Source: Leptolyngbya boryana PCC 6306 (lineage in GTDB: Bacteria > Cyanobacteriota > Cyanobacteriia > Leptolyngbyales > Leptolyngbyaceae). From it: 64,000 nt of DNA. A model generated the notes under the pieces. It saw only the letters and a program-made list of their open reading frames with translations. It searched no databases and had not been told where the DNA came from. The translations under genes were made by a program, and so were the position numbers. Each line of letters starts with the position of its first letter. Position 1 is the first letter of the stretch. The stretch covers positions 2,188,577 to 2,252,576 of the forward strand of contig NZ_KB731324.1 of the NCBI RefSeq assembly GCF_000353285.1, written 5' to 3'. Below are positions 9,819 through 17,456 of the stretch, piece by piece.

Positions 9819-9977
9819 TTCTCCACTTCGCCTAAACTAATTGAATTTGATTCTATAAGTGTTTAATCATTAGATTAGGAGAGATACTTTAATTCTTCTA
9901 ATCATCCAACTTGGATCATTTTTAGAATTCCTGGTTATCCTATTCCACACATACTTAAATAGGAGAGGAAGCCTATT

Positions 9978-10229
9978 ATGTCTAAGAAAACAATTCAAGC
10001 CAATGATTTACCTAAAGTAGATGGACGTTCTAATGCTAGAGGAATCTTATTGAAGAACTTCTCAATCGAGGATATGACTAACAAAAATCCTGAGTTATAT
10101 CAGCGATTATTTGTAACGTTTAAGCCTCTAGGAATTGAGGATAAGCCTAAATTACTTCATCAGTTAATTGATGATTTTGCGGTCTGGCAAGAAGCCAATA
10201 ATGCTGAATTACAAGGCAGAAAAGCTTAA
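9978..10229 (+). CDS. Small unknown element protein, 83 aa
   Basis: An 83-residue soluble, mixed-charge protein of unknown function, with AGGAGAGG 7 bases before the ATG, which strongly supports the start. It is not a family I recognise; DIKPLGIEDK-like turns and a C-terminal amphipathic helix (LLHQLIDDFAVWQEANNAELQ) are all that can be seen. It follows the integrase by 160 bp and could be an accessory factor such as an excisionase or regulator, but no helix-turn-helix is obvious. It overlaps the next small frame by 29 bp and both end at the terminator at 10326. Confidence 0.6.
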   Translation: MSKKTIQANDLPKVDGRSNARGILLKNFSIEDMTNKNPELYQRLFVTFKPLGIEDKPKLLHQLIDDFAVWQEANNAELQGRKA

Positions 10230-10317
10230 GGCACAATCTGAGGCAATAGAGAGAGCTAAGCAGTTACTCGCTAGGCAGGGTATTGATCCTAAGACTGCGT
10301 TCAATGATATCAAATAA
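10201..10317 (+). CDS. Overlapping 38-aa reading frame
   Basis: A short frame (begins MLNYKAEKLKAQSEAIERA, ends TAFNDIK) starting inside the 3' end of the 83-aa gene in the +1 frame and stopping just before the terminator. The composition (Lys/Glu/Ala-rich helix, then GIDPKTAF) is protein-like. It is either a translationally coupled small gene or the tail of the upstream protein joined by a +1 frameshift, real or through mutation. No classical slippery site is visible. Confidence 0.4.
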   Translation: MLNYKAEKLKAQSEAIERAKQLLARQGIDPKTAFNDIK

Positions 10318-10325
10318 CCAAAACC

Positions 10326-10363
10326 AAAAGACCCCTGAAACTTAGCTCTCAAGGGTCTTTTTT
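10326..10363 (+). terminator. Rho-independent terminator
   Basis: AAAAGACCC (10326-10334) pairs with GGGTCTTTTTT (10353-10363), giving a stem followed by six T. It ends the small-gene unit downstream of int. Confidence 0.85.
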
Positions 10364-10449
10364 CATACCTACTTAAGTCTCGTTCTTACCAATTGAATTA
10401 AACAATGAAATTGATTTAGGGAAGAGAGAAACAGGAGTAAGTAGCGGTT

Positions 10450-10535
10450 GGATAACGGTGCGCCTGAGCGGCTGCAAACAACCTTCGTAATACACCAGGA
10501 TCTTTTTTCAATCCGCTCCAGCCGGATTGTTATGC
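10450..10535 (-). repeat. attC-like recombination site A (after the 393-aa gene)
   Basis: Read on the minus strand, an R''-like box GCATAAC (10535-10529) and an R'-like box GTTATCC (10456-10450) are complementary at 6 of 7 positions. Internal L''-like GGAGCGG and L'-like CCGCTC also pair, leaving extrahelical bases, as in integron attC sites. It starts 30 bp after the stop of the 393-aa gene. It shares the GGAGCGG / GCCGCTCA pair with site C. Confidence 0.62.
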
Positions 10536-10564
10536 GCCTGGTTCATGTGTAGATTCATAATTTC

Positions 10565-11746
10565 TTAAAAAACCTCTTGTGCAACTGGGGTCAAAAACTC
10601 TATTGGAGACAGTATGGAACCATCTCGCAAGACACTAATTGCACTATAGAAAGGTTGAATATCAGGAAACGTGTCAATTTCAGTAATCGAAGCCAATCCT
10701 CTCCGGGCTACCGAAGTCATAATACGAAAAATGGATTCTTCAACTCCAAAGAATGTCCCGGTTCCGACATCTAGCCTTAATGGATCTACTGACCTGAAGA
10801 TAAACCGCCCACTTTGCTGTTCAAGTGCGAGCGTTCCTTCGGTGGATGGAAAGTAACCTCCAACAAAGCGTCTACCCTGAAGCGGATATCTAACACCCTG
10901 AACGGGAGAAGCTTGAAATTCCCACACTACAGCAGGAAAGCGAATTTCATCAGGAACGAGAAATCCTTCTGTAAGCGATGCAGCTAGAATTGGTTGTCTA
11001 AGTTTTGTCGCAATGTTGCCATAATGAATTGAAGCAACCATTGCACCAAGATTTCCATCAACATCATCATCATTGATACTGCCGGGAGTTCTGGGATCTT
11101 CGGCACTTATTCTTGATTTAACAGATTGCCTATTTTGCTCCGTTGCGAATCGTGTCCCGACAATAAATCCTTTAAGAGATACTGAATTATCAGATCTATC
11201 CTTCGCAATTACTCTACTAAATTGATTACGCCATGAGTCAAATTCACTACTATTAAAGCTAATAGAAGAATAACGCCCTTTTGCCTCTGCTATATAAGCT
11301 ATTTGGGCATTTCTTGAGCATAAATAATCTGGCACATCGCCCTCAGAAATACGATCAATACGTAGATTGCAAAACTTTGATTGAAATCCTTTGTTAAGGA
11401 CATGCTCTATGTGAGCAAAGTAAGTTACACCTAAATAATCGTGTAAAAAATAACGACAAAAAGCTTGACCTAATTCATTAGAACGATGGCGACGCGCTGC
11501 TGTTGATGCGCCAATACCATCACCTGCAAGACGAAAATCTCTAGTATTTGTTAAGAATCGCAAATACTCAAACTGAGCAGGATCAGGATTAGGCGGAGCC
11601 TGCCCATAACAATCAAGATAATAATGATGATATAGGGTGGCAAGGTTGATAGGGATTTGAGATTTTGGCGTTCTGGATGACGCTTCACACAACGAAGTGG
11701 GAATAGGTGAGAACTTATTTAATGCGATATTAATTATTTTGTTCAT
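10565..11746 (-). CDS. Cassette-borne PD-(D/E)XK nuclease-like protein, 393 aa
   Basis: Unknown protein with the signature of the PD-(D/E)XK nuclease fold: a conserved-looking helix RRHRSNELGQAF with Glu91, then VPDYL with Asp140, then a strand ending in AEAKGR (Glu154-Ala-Lys156). The Asp...Glu-x-Lys spacing of about 14 residues is typical. The second half (residues 190-393) holds beta-rich segments (FPAVVWEFQASPVQGVRYPL, RRFVGGYF) I cannot assign. It sits between attC-like sites B and A, with its ATG 45 bp after the R' box of site B, like an integron gene cassette. A restriction or other DNA-conflict role would fit but is inference; no partner methylase is present. Confidence 0.72.
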   Translation of the reverse strand: MNKIINIALNKFSPIPTSLCEASSRTPKSQIPINLATLYHHYYLDCYGQAPPNPDPAQFEYLRFLTNTRDFRLAGDGIGASTAARRHRSNELGQAFCRYFLHDYLGVTYFAHIEHVLNKGFQSKFCNLRIDRISEGDVPDYLCSRNAQIAYIAEAKGRYSSISFNSSEFDSWRNQFSRVIAKDRSDNSVSLKGFIVGTRFATEQNRQSVKSRISAEDPRTPGSINDDDVDGNLGAMVASIHYGNIATKLRQPILAASLTEGFLVPDEIRFPAVVWEFQASPVQGVRYPLQGRRFVGGYFPSTEGTLALEQQSGRFIFRSVDPLRLDVGTGTFFGVEESIFRIMTSVARRGLASITEIDTFPDIQPFYSAISVLRDGSILSPIEFLTPVAQEVF

Positions 11747-11791
11747 ATCAGCTCAAACTGAATGACTAGGAAAGGGGCTGGAGGATAAGGC

Positions 11792-11873
11792 GTATAACGG
11801 CAGAACGCGGCGGCACATAACCTCAAACTCAGCACCGAAGCTTCAGCCCATCTGCTGCCGTAACGTGTTAGGC
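11792..11873 (-). repeat. attC-like recombination site B (between the two nuclease genes)
   Basis: Minus strand: canonical R'' box GCCTAAC (11873-11867) starts 4 bases after the stop codon of the 724-aa gene; R' box GTTATAC is at 11798-11792. The 82-bp region is imperfectly palindromic, with CGGCAG near the 5' side and CTGCCG near the 3' side. The position directly after a stop codon is typical of integron cassettes. Confidence 0.62.
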
Positions 11874-11877
11874 GAAC

Positions 11878-14052
11878 TCACACTCTCCATTCTTGTTTCA
11901 GGCAGCACTTCTTATATTTTTTGCCGCTACCGCATGGGCATTTTTCATTACGCCCTATTTTCTTCGATTGTTTAGTCGTAGGGGCGAAATTAATCTTATT
12001 TTTCCTCTTAAGGTTTTGGGGCTTGGGCAAATCTCGCACTAATTCATCCATTTCATTGGACTGAACCCAGTCATATTCTTTATTTACGCCAAACCTTAGC
12101 CTTGGAACTTTTTGCCCAATACAAATTCCAAACCATGAACTTGCTTTATGTGCATACTTTCTTTGTTCACAGTGACTTTCTAAATGAGGTCCAGATATAG
12201 ATTCGTGGTAATCGTTGCAATGAATAGTCAAACCTGATGTCTCTTCACTCATAACAAGAGTTAGATCATGATGCTGCCCATCCTTTCTGCCTCGCTTAAT
12301 TAATTCAGCGATACCATCATTTATCATTTCAATAGTATTTTCACTCAGTGAGAGTAATGTAAATCCAAGATTAATTATTGCGGAGTGCTCAAGCTGTTCT
12401 ATACCTCTTATTATTTGATCAAATGCCGTCCCTCTGTATTTTGTTAAAATCCCTTCTGGAATAGCTGCGCCTAAAACGCCATTTCGTCTTGCTTGCATCG
12501 CAATATCAAGATCAACGGGTATATCATCCGCAAGTGTCAGCATTGTATATTTATTATCTACCCACAAATTATTCTTCAAATGATAAGAAAGAATGGTTAG
12601 CTCATGAGTAGAATGGATCTTTTCACCGTAAGCTACCCGCCTATTTACATAGCTCAAGAAATGTAAGGGAGACTGTAACATTTCTGTCATTACATCAAGC
12701 AAAAAAACATCCATTACAAAGGGAGGTTTTATATTTTTGGTTTGCTGAAAAGTTAAAAATTGCCTTACTTGGAATGAAAGAGCTGGATAGTGCTCAGAAA
12801 CTACACAAAAAGGATAAATTTCTCTATACTCTCGATTAATATTTAGCTCGTTTCCACTCTTGCCAACAAGCCTGTATTTTTTTTCGTTTAATAGCTCGGC
12901 ACATGAAAAAGCCTGATCGTAAGCATCTTGAATAGCTTTCTTAAAATCAGACTGCAAACTGTTATCGTTACCCTTGCGTGAAGCAATAGTCAGCTTCTTT
13001 GATTTCGCTTGTAAAATTATTGCTCTGTCTGCAAAAGTAACTAATACATCAATTTCACCAACCTTGCGTTTAGAATCATAGATGTCAATATTCGAAAATA
13101 CGCGATCCTCGCCAAATACAAGCTTCAATCTCTCAACAGAAAAGTTTTCAGTAAACTCACCCCTATGCTGCATCGCCGCCGCACGATAAGCTGCATCATC
13201 GTTAAACCAGAAAAATGGTGTTTCATATAGTGCCTGTGTCAAACTATAGAGCTGAAATAGTAAATACTCATCCTCTGAAAGCTGAATAATCGGATAGGCG
13301 TTTTTGGGGTTAAAGTCATCTAGAGAGTTGAATTCATCCATGCCAATGGGTGACACAAATGATTCGATGAGAAGCCTTACAATATCAATTTCAATATTTG
13401 AAATGTCACTAACTTCTTTAGCTGTAAACTTAAATACTGGAAGAAAGGTCCATTTGTCAGGATTTTCATTAGAGAGTTCTTGGAGTAAGTTATTAGCCTT
13501 ATTGTTTTGTAGCAACTGTATTGACATCACAACATCAATAAGTTGCTGAGTAGAAAATCTCTTATTCTTTAAGAACCAATCATTATCCTTTTCGTATTTT
13601 ATCTTTGAAAGGTCTATATATTGAAAATCATAGGCACTCTCTCCGCCGTAAAAAATCGGTTCCCGCAAGACTAAGCCATTTCTAAAGGGATTGAAATCCT
13701 GCTCGCCAACTTTACTTGAATCAAATATGTATTCTAGCTGCATCATAGACTGATGAATTTCTTGCAACAAAGAATTAGTTTTGTCAATGCATCTTTGCAT
13801 TACTTCAGGCAATGGTAAGTCAATGTTTAGTCGCTTTTTGCAAGCAAGCCCTATAAGAGTTGATATTTCAGTTCTCACGCAAATATCCCCAGAGGACTGA
13901 TAAAGCACGTCCTCTGGAGTTAATGTATCAACATATTGAATTAGGTTGTTCTTATAGCAAAGGTACGCAATTACATGAACATATCCTGGAGTAGCGCATA
14001 TTTCAGCTAGCTCTGAAAAAATCTCGGATTCTTTTCTGACTGTCTCCCTCAC
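11878..14052 (-). CDS. Cassette-borne SEC-C protein with PD-(D/E)XK-like core, 724 aa
   Basis: Large unknown protein. Residues about 332-353 read GEIDVLV...IILQAKSKK, with Glu333, Asp335 and Gln-x-Lys350 matching the restriction-nuclease or NERD-like core. The C-terminus carries a SEC-C zinc motif, residues about 698-718, with CPCGSGKKYKKCC (Cys705, Cys707, Cys716, Cys717). N-terminal 300 residues are helical and unassigned; the segment between 400 and 690 is mixed. SEC-C modules are found on SecA and on many nuclease or defence proteins. Its ATG follows the R' box of site C by 26 bp and its stop precedes site B by 4 bp, so it has the exact geometry of an integron cassette. Function unknown; nuclease activity is inferred from motif only. 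Confidence 0.75.
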   Translation of the reverse strand: MRETVRKESEIFSELAEICATPGYVHVIAYLCYKNNLIQYVDTLTPEDVLYQSSGDICVRTEISTLIGLACKKRLNIDLPLPEVMQRCIDKTNSLLQEIHQSMMQLEYIFDSSKVGEQDFNPFRNGLVLREPIFYGGESAYDFQYIDLSKIKYEKDNDWFLKNKRFSTQQLIDVVMSIQLLQNNKANNLLQELSNENPDKWTFLPVFKFTAKEVSDISNIEIDIVRLLIESFVSPIGMDEFNSLDDFNPKNAYPIIQLSEDEYLLFQLYSLTQALYETPFFWFNDDAAYRAAAMQHRGEFTENFSVERLKLVFGEDRVFSNIDIYDSKRKVGEIDVLVTFADRAIILQAKSKKLTIASRKGNDNSLQSDFKKAIQDAYDQAFSCAELLNEKKYRLVGKSGNELNINREYREIYPFCVVSEHYPALSFQVRQFLTFQQTKNIKPPFVMDVFLLDVMTEMLQSPLHFLSYVNRRVAYGEKIHSTHELTILSYHLKNNLWVDNKYTMLTLADDIPVDLDIAMQARRNGVLGAAIPEGILTKYRGTAFDQIIRGIEQLEHSAIINLGFTLLSLSENTIEMINDGIAELIKRGRKDGQHHDLTLVMSEETSGLTIHCNDYHESISGPHLESHCEQRKYAHKASSWFGICIGQKVPRLRFGVNKEYDWVQSNEMDELVRDLPKPQNLKRKNKINFAPTTKQSKKIGRNEKCPCGSGKKYKKCCLKQEWRV

Positions 14053-14078
14053 AAATACTCACTCCAATACTTTTGAGC

Positions 14079-14167
14079 GCCTAACGTTCCGGTTGAGCGG
14101 CAACAGATCGACCTCAACGATAGACGAAAAGACAGCTCAATTGTCCGCTCCAACCAGAACGTCCTAC
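14079..14167 (-). repeat. attC-like recombination site C (before the 724-aa gene)
   Basis: Minus strand: R' box GTTAGGC (14085-14079) fits GTTRRRY perfectly. The 5' side GTTCTGGTTGGAGCGG pairs with the 3' side CCGCTCAACCGGAAC with one bulged G and a G-T wobble, the asymmetry typical of attC. The R'' box is degenerate (GTAGGAC). Length 89 bp, close to sites A and B. Confidence 0.62.
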
Positions 14168-14207
14168 GTCGTGCCTCTCAATGAATAGCTGACATAAAGC
14201 TGTAAAG

Positions 14208-14624
14208 CTATCTAGATTTGCTACGACTGCTTAACCGATTGACTAGATGCTTGTGCAACCCTTTGCTAATAAAGCCTTGAGATAGCAGATTGTCGTAAGC
14301 ATCTCTTATGTAAGTTTTACTTTGAGAATTTGGCAACACCTCCTGAATCTGAGAGTTAGGGAAAGTACGAGAATTTTTCAAAGGAGAATCTTCAGACTTT
14401 AATCCGACTATTAATTTTTTCAGTAGATCTTCAACTTCATTAAATTGAAGTTGCTTTTCCTTTAACTCCTTTCTAAAGGAGAGATCAATAAGAAGGAGTT
14501 GTGTAATAGTCGGTATTAATACTTCAATGAGATTTTTATGGTCATCTCGTAGGACGTAACACAGTATGCCTATCAAAACTATTGCAAGTAAAAATCTTAA
14601 CCACGATACACCGAGAATACTCAT
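14208..14624 (-). CDS. Small membrane protein with cytoplasmic tail, 138 aa
   Basis: Unknown protein. Two hydrophobic segments (WLRFLLAIVLIGILCYVL, about residues 9-26, and LIEVLIPTITQLLLIDL, about 32-48) are followed by a charged helical stretch (FRKELKEKQLQFNEVEDLLKKLI) and a soluble tail ending in a Lys/Arg/Ser-rich stretch. It lies 21 bp after the 308-aa gene on the same strand, so the two form an operon, and its stop is 40 bp before attC-like site C. A membrane partner for the soluble coiled-coil protein upstream is plausible but inferred. Confidence 0.65.
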   Translation of the reverse strand: MSILGVSWLRFLLAIVLIGILCYVLRDDHKNLIEVLIPTITQLLLIDLSFRKELKEKQLQFNEVEDLLKKLIVGLKSEDSPLKNSRTFPNSQIQEVLPNSQSKTYIRDAYDNLLSQGFISKGLHKHLVNRLSSRSKSR

Positions 14625-14645
14625 CTTTGCTTGAAATTCAATTAA

Positions 14646-15572
14646 CTAAGTAAACGAATCACCAAATCGACTGGAAACTTCCTGCTCAACTCTTTTTGTC
14701 TCCTCCTTAAGTTGTTTCAAAGATATAGCGCCAACTTCTTCCTCATAAAAGTCTCGCATTCCCTGAAGTCCACGAGATTTTATGGCTAACTCAAGCATCG
14801 CAAACCTCTCATGAATAATCCTACGTTCGCCTTCATAGAGGCGCTGGTAGCGCTTACACATAGATTCAAGGAAATTATAATTATCTAATCTAACTTTTGC
14901 TGCTCTTCCGCTACTAAACGCTACCTCGGCATCTTGTAAAGTATCAGTATACTCATCCCAAATTTTGTATATGTGCGAACGTTCGAGAACATCTTTATCA
15001 AGTAACTTTGGCATGTTTTTTATGTCGAGATATGCCCATCTGATATCATCTATCTGATAGTCGATTGAAGGATTGCGTTCTATCAGAAGACCCTCGACAA
15101 ATTCGATCTCTTCACGGCAAGTCAGTAGCATCGCGTCAATTCTTCGTGAACCTGCCTCTAAGTTCACAATCTCCGTAACTTCTGAGCCGATCGCGTTCTT
15201 CTTTTGATATTCAAAATCTATCTTAAGCCCCTTAACTAAGCTAATCATTTCGTCAAGGAGAGTAATAGATACTCTCTTAGAAGCGTCCAAATTTTCGATT
15301 ATTTGTCTGCTAGCTTCTCTGCTTGCTTCTCTAAATTTTATCTCTCTCCTTTCTGCAATCCGACTATCAGCTATGTGACCTCTACCAGTGACATACAAGA
15401 TTCGCTCGTAGAAAGTGGGTCTTTCCCGTTGTTCTGCTCGTCGATTTATCTCAGCCAATTTATGCTCAAAGTTCTCATATATTTGCTGGTATCTAGTAGA
15501 TTGACGAATAATAGCGCCTGCATCTTTTTCACTTCTTTCTACTAAATTTTGATTTTTATCTTCAATGTTCAT
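14646..15572 (-). CDS. Helical coiled-coil protein of unknown function, 308 aa
   Basis: Soluble, strongly charged and almost wholly alpha-helical, with coiled-coil-like stretches near residues 25-50 (YENFEHKLAEINRRAEQRE), 70-100 (IAERREIKFREASREASRQ) and 275-300 (EEEVGAISLKQLKEETKRV). No catalytic motif, signal peptide or membrane segment is seen. It is the first gene of a two-gene unit with the 138-aa membrane protein, and the region upstream contains five repeats spaced about 40 bp (15678-15850). I do not recognise the family. Confidence 0.65.
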   Translation of the reverse strand: MNIEDKNQNLVERSEKDAGAIIRQSTRYQQIYENFEHKLAEINRRAEQRERPTFYERILYVTGRGHIADSRIAERREIKFREASREASRQIIENLDASKRVSITLLDEMISLVKGLKIDFEYQKKNAIGSEVTEIVNLEAGSRRIDAMLLTCREEIEFVEGLLIERNPSIDYQIDDIRWAYLDIKNMPKLLDKDVLERSHIYKIWDEYTDTLQDAEVAFSSGRAAKVRLDNYNFLESMCKRYQRLYEGERRIIHERFAMLELAIKSRGLQGMRDFYEEEVGAISLKQLKEETKRVEQEVSSRFGDSFT

Positions 15573-15677
15573 CTTAGAATCTCTCGATTTTCGAGTTTGA
15601 GACAGAATCTACAAAGTTAGCCACAAAAGCTAAATCAGAATTGCTACTCTTCAACAACTGAAGCCGTACAACAATTG

Positions 15678-15850
15678 TTTAGACTGACTCTTTCCGCCTA
15701 ATCATCTAGCTCTAGACATTAGACCGAAAATAGTCGGCATAATATCCTAAGCTAGAATATCAGACTGACTCTTTCTGCCTAATTCGGAATTAGAAACATT
15801 AGACTGTCTCATTGTTCCGGATATTACCTGTCGGTAGGGTAATTAGACTG
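15678..15850. repeat. Five TTAGACTG-type repeats at 39-44 bp intervals
   Basis: TTTAGACTG 15678, ATTAGACCG 15718, ATCAGACTG 15759, ATTAGACTG 15798 and ATTAGACTG 15842: start-to-start distances 40, 41, 39 and 44 bp, about four helical turns. The first and third copies extend over 22 bases with one mismatch (AGACTGACTCTTTCYGCCTA). The array lies 106-278 bp upstream of the 308-aa gene and about 330 bp past the 3' end of the Rep-like genes, so it may be an operator array or an iteron-type origin. Confidence 0.6.
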
Positions 15851-16177
15851 AAAACTTCAGTATTTCTTCCAGAAGAGAAGCTGTAATGGTTTGCCTAAGC
15901 GTCGGTTTAACTAGATTCAACTGATGAGCAGAGTTTCCTAGTCTTTTTCAGATCAATTGAATCGTTTAATTGAATTAAACAGGAGAAGATTTCCTATCTT
16001 TGTCTGAATCTAATGATTAGAACTAATCATCGGTCTAGGACAGACCCAATATAGGTGCGATCACTCTGTGGCAAAAGTACCTCTGCCTTATTTTCGGATT
16101 AATTCAATCGGTTGAGAGATAGGGTAAATCAGGGTTAGAAAGGGTATGAAGTGCTGAGACTGTGGCTATCAGAGGTA
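15851..16177. other. Gene-free stretch with palindromes
   Basis: No gene seen. It holds a perfect 17-bp palindrome GTTTAATTGAATTAAAC at 15964-15980, whose 13-bp half AATTGAATTAAAC recurs at 10391-10403, and an 18-bp inverted repeat ATGATTAG-AA-CTAATCAT at 16013-16030. The CTAATGATTA core of the latter recurs at 18342-18351 and, inverted, near 9865. These could be binding sites of an element-encoded regulator. Confidence 0.4.
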
Positions 16178-16510
16178 TTAGAGCCTTTCAACGCAATCGC
16201 TCAATTCAGACAGCCTTTCTTCCATCCTGTCTATGCATTCCGTTGGATCGTAGTCCTCTAAGCTCATCCTGATATACGCTCCATTTTTGTTTTCCTCTAC
16301 CTTCTCAATCTCATCTTTGAACTCATCTTTGGCAATCGCGGTTTCATTCTTAACGGAAACATCTGATTCAAGGGTTTCTCTATGCAGTGCTTCTCTTCTC
16401 AGTAGATCAGGACAGATATACCACTGCTTAGGAAAGTAGCGATCGGTTCCATTCTTCTTACATCTTGCCAGCAGTACTGGATCTGTACGCTTTGCAAAAT
16501 AGGATGACAA
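16178..16510 (-). CDS. Unknown protein overlapping the Rep-like gene, 110 aa
   Basis: A 110-residue acidic protein (SYFAKRTDPVLLARCKKNG at the start, Glu/Lys-rich second half, ending ERLSELSDCVERL). It begins at a TTG with AAGGAG eight bases upstream, a strong ribosome site placed inside the preceding gene, so it is probably translated separately though coupled. The frame overlaps the Rep-like gene by 112 bp. Alternatively the two are one gene split by a frameshift. I do not recognise the family. Confidence 0.5.
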   Translation of the reverse strand: MSSYFAKRTDPVLLARCKKNGTDRYFPKQWYICPDLLRREALHRETLESDVSVKNETAIAKDEFKDEIEKVEENKNGAYIRMSLEDYDPTECIDRMEERLSELSDCVERL

Positions 16511-17151
16511 TTTCTAAACTCCTTTTTGAAAGGATCGATTAACTCGAAATAATGATCCGGAGGCATTGGAATATGATCGCCTGAAACTTTGCTGATTCCC
16601 AAATATATGCTTCTTACTAACTGTTTCTGATCGAATAATGTCTCTCTATTCTCATCAAGATAGAGAAGAAGAATGTTGATATCAAAATGAGGTTTACCAG
16701 TAGCAAGAGTACGGAATTTAGAAAGCTCAAACTTGAGTATCCAAGGCATTAATAAATCTGCTTCTTTTGCTTTATCTATGCCGAATATTTTCCTGTATTT
16801 GTTATTAATTGAATCTTTTATTTTCTTGCAAACTTCATTTAGATTGAGATGAAAATTCTCATACTGTTCTAAGGTTAGAGAGTCATACTTCATAATCATC
16901 CAAGCTAATCGTTCAGGATGCAAGCACCATAGATAACTAGCGAAATTATAAAGCTCTTGTTCCTGCTTCTCCCCTATTCCATTAGAGCCTTTGATTCTGA
17001 CTGACTGTGCTAATCGATCGGTTTTGCGACAGTAAACCGATGTGTTTTTTGATTTCTTTCCTACCCTCAAATTGCCTGAGAAATCGGCACTGAAAGTCGT
17101 AATCTTCTCTGAGGATTTATCTCCAGAATCGGAATTTCTGTTAGTATTCAT
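16399..17151 (-). CDS. Candidate replication-initiator-like protein, 250 aa
   Basis: Unknown protein. I start it at ATG 17151, which has AAAGG about 5 bases upstream, rather than at a farther in-frame site at 17193. A basic N-terminus with CRKTDRLAQ precedes a helical segment (WMIMKYDSLTLEQYENF) and then LKFELSKFRTLATGKPHFDINILLLYLDE. The piece GKPHFDINILL, residues 152-162, is laid out like motif II of rolling-circle Rep proteins (GxPHxHxLL) but has Asp in place of the second His. If that relationship is real the metal site is altered. The last 37 residues overlap the 110-aa frame and may not be native. Assignment is speculative. Confidence 0.45.
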   Translation of the reverse strand: MNTNRNSDSGDKSSEKITTFSADFSGNLRVGKKSKNTSVYCRKTDRLAQSVRIKGSNGIGEKQEQELYNFASYLWCLHPERLAWMIMKYDSLTLEQYENFHLNLNEVCKKIKDSINNKYRKIFGIDKAKEADLLMPWILKFELSKFRTLATGKPHFDINILLLYLDENRETLFDQKQLVRSIYLGISKVSGDHIPMPPDHYFELIDPFKKEFRNCHPILQSVQIQYCWQDVRRMEPIATFLSSGISVLIY

Positions 17152-17456
17152 GTTGAACCTTTTGTGATTTTTGGCTGCTTCCCCTAACCGCAAATTAGGG
17201 GTCTATTTTTTTGGAATTATAAGCGACTACTGAAGAGATTTAACGTGAGGTGATTCACGAATAGAACCACAGAATAAAGATTCGCGATCAAAATCCTTTT
17301 GGCTTCCATTCATCTCTTACCTGAAATCAGTTTGATCTATCAATTGATTAAAAATTTCGGCTCAAATAGAGAACGAGAAATCAAGGGTTTCAGAGTTTTT
17401 TTCACGAATACAACATCTGAAAATCAAGACCGGGTATGAAAAAACCTCTGGTAGTC

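Noticed and set aside
15678-15850. CRISPR array
   Set aside because: The repeats are short and degenerate, intervals are not unique equal-length spacers, and there are no cas genes.
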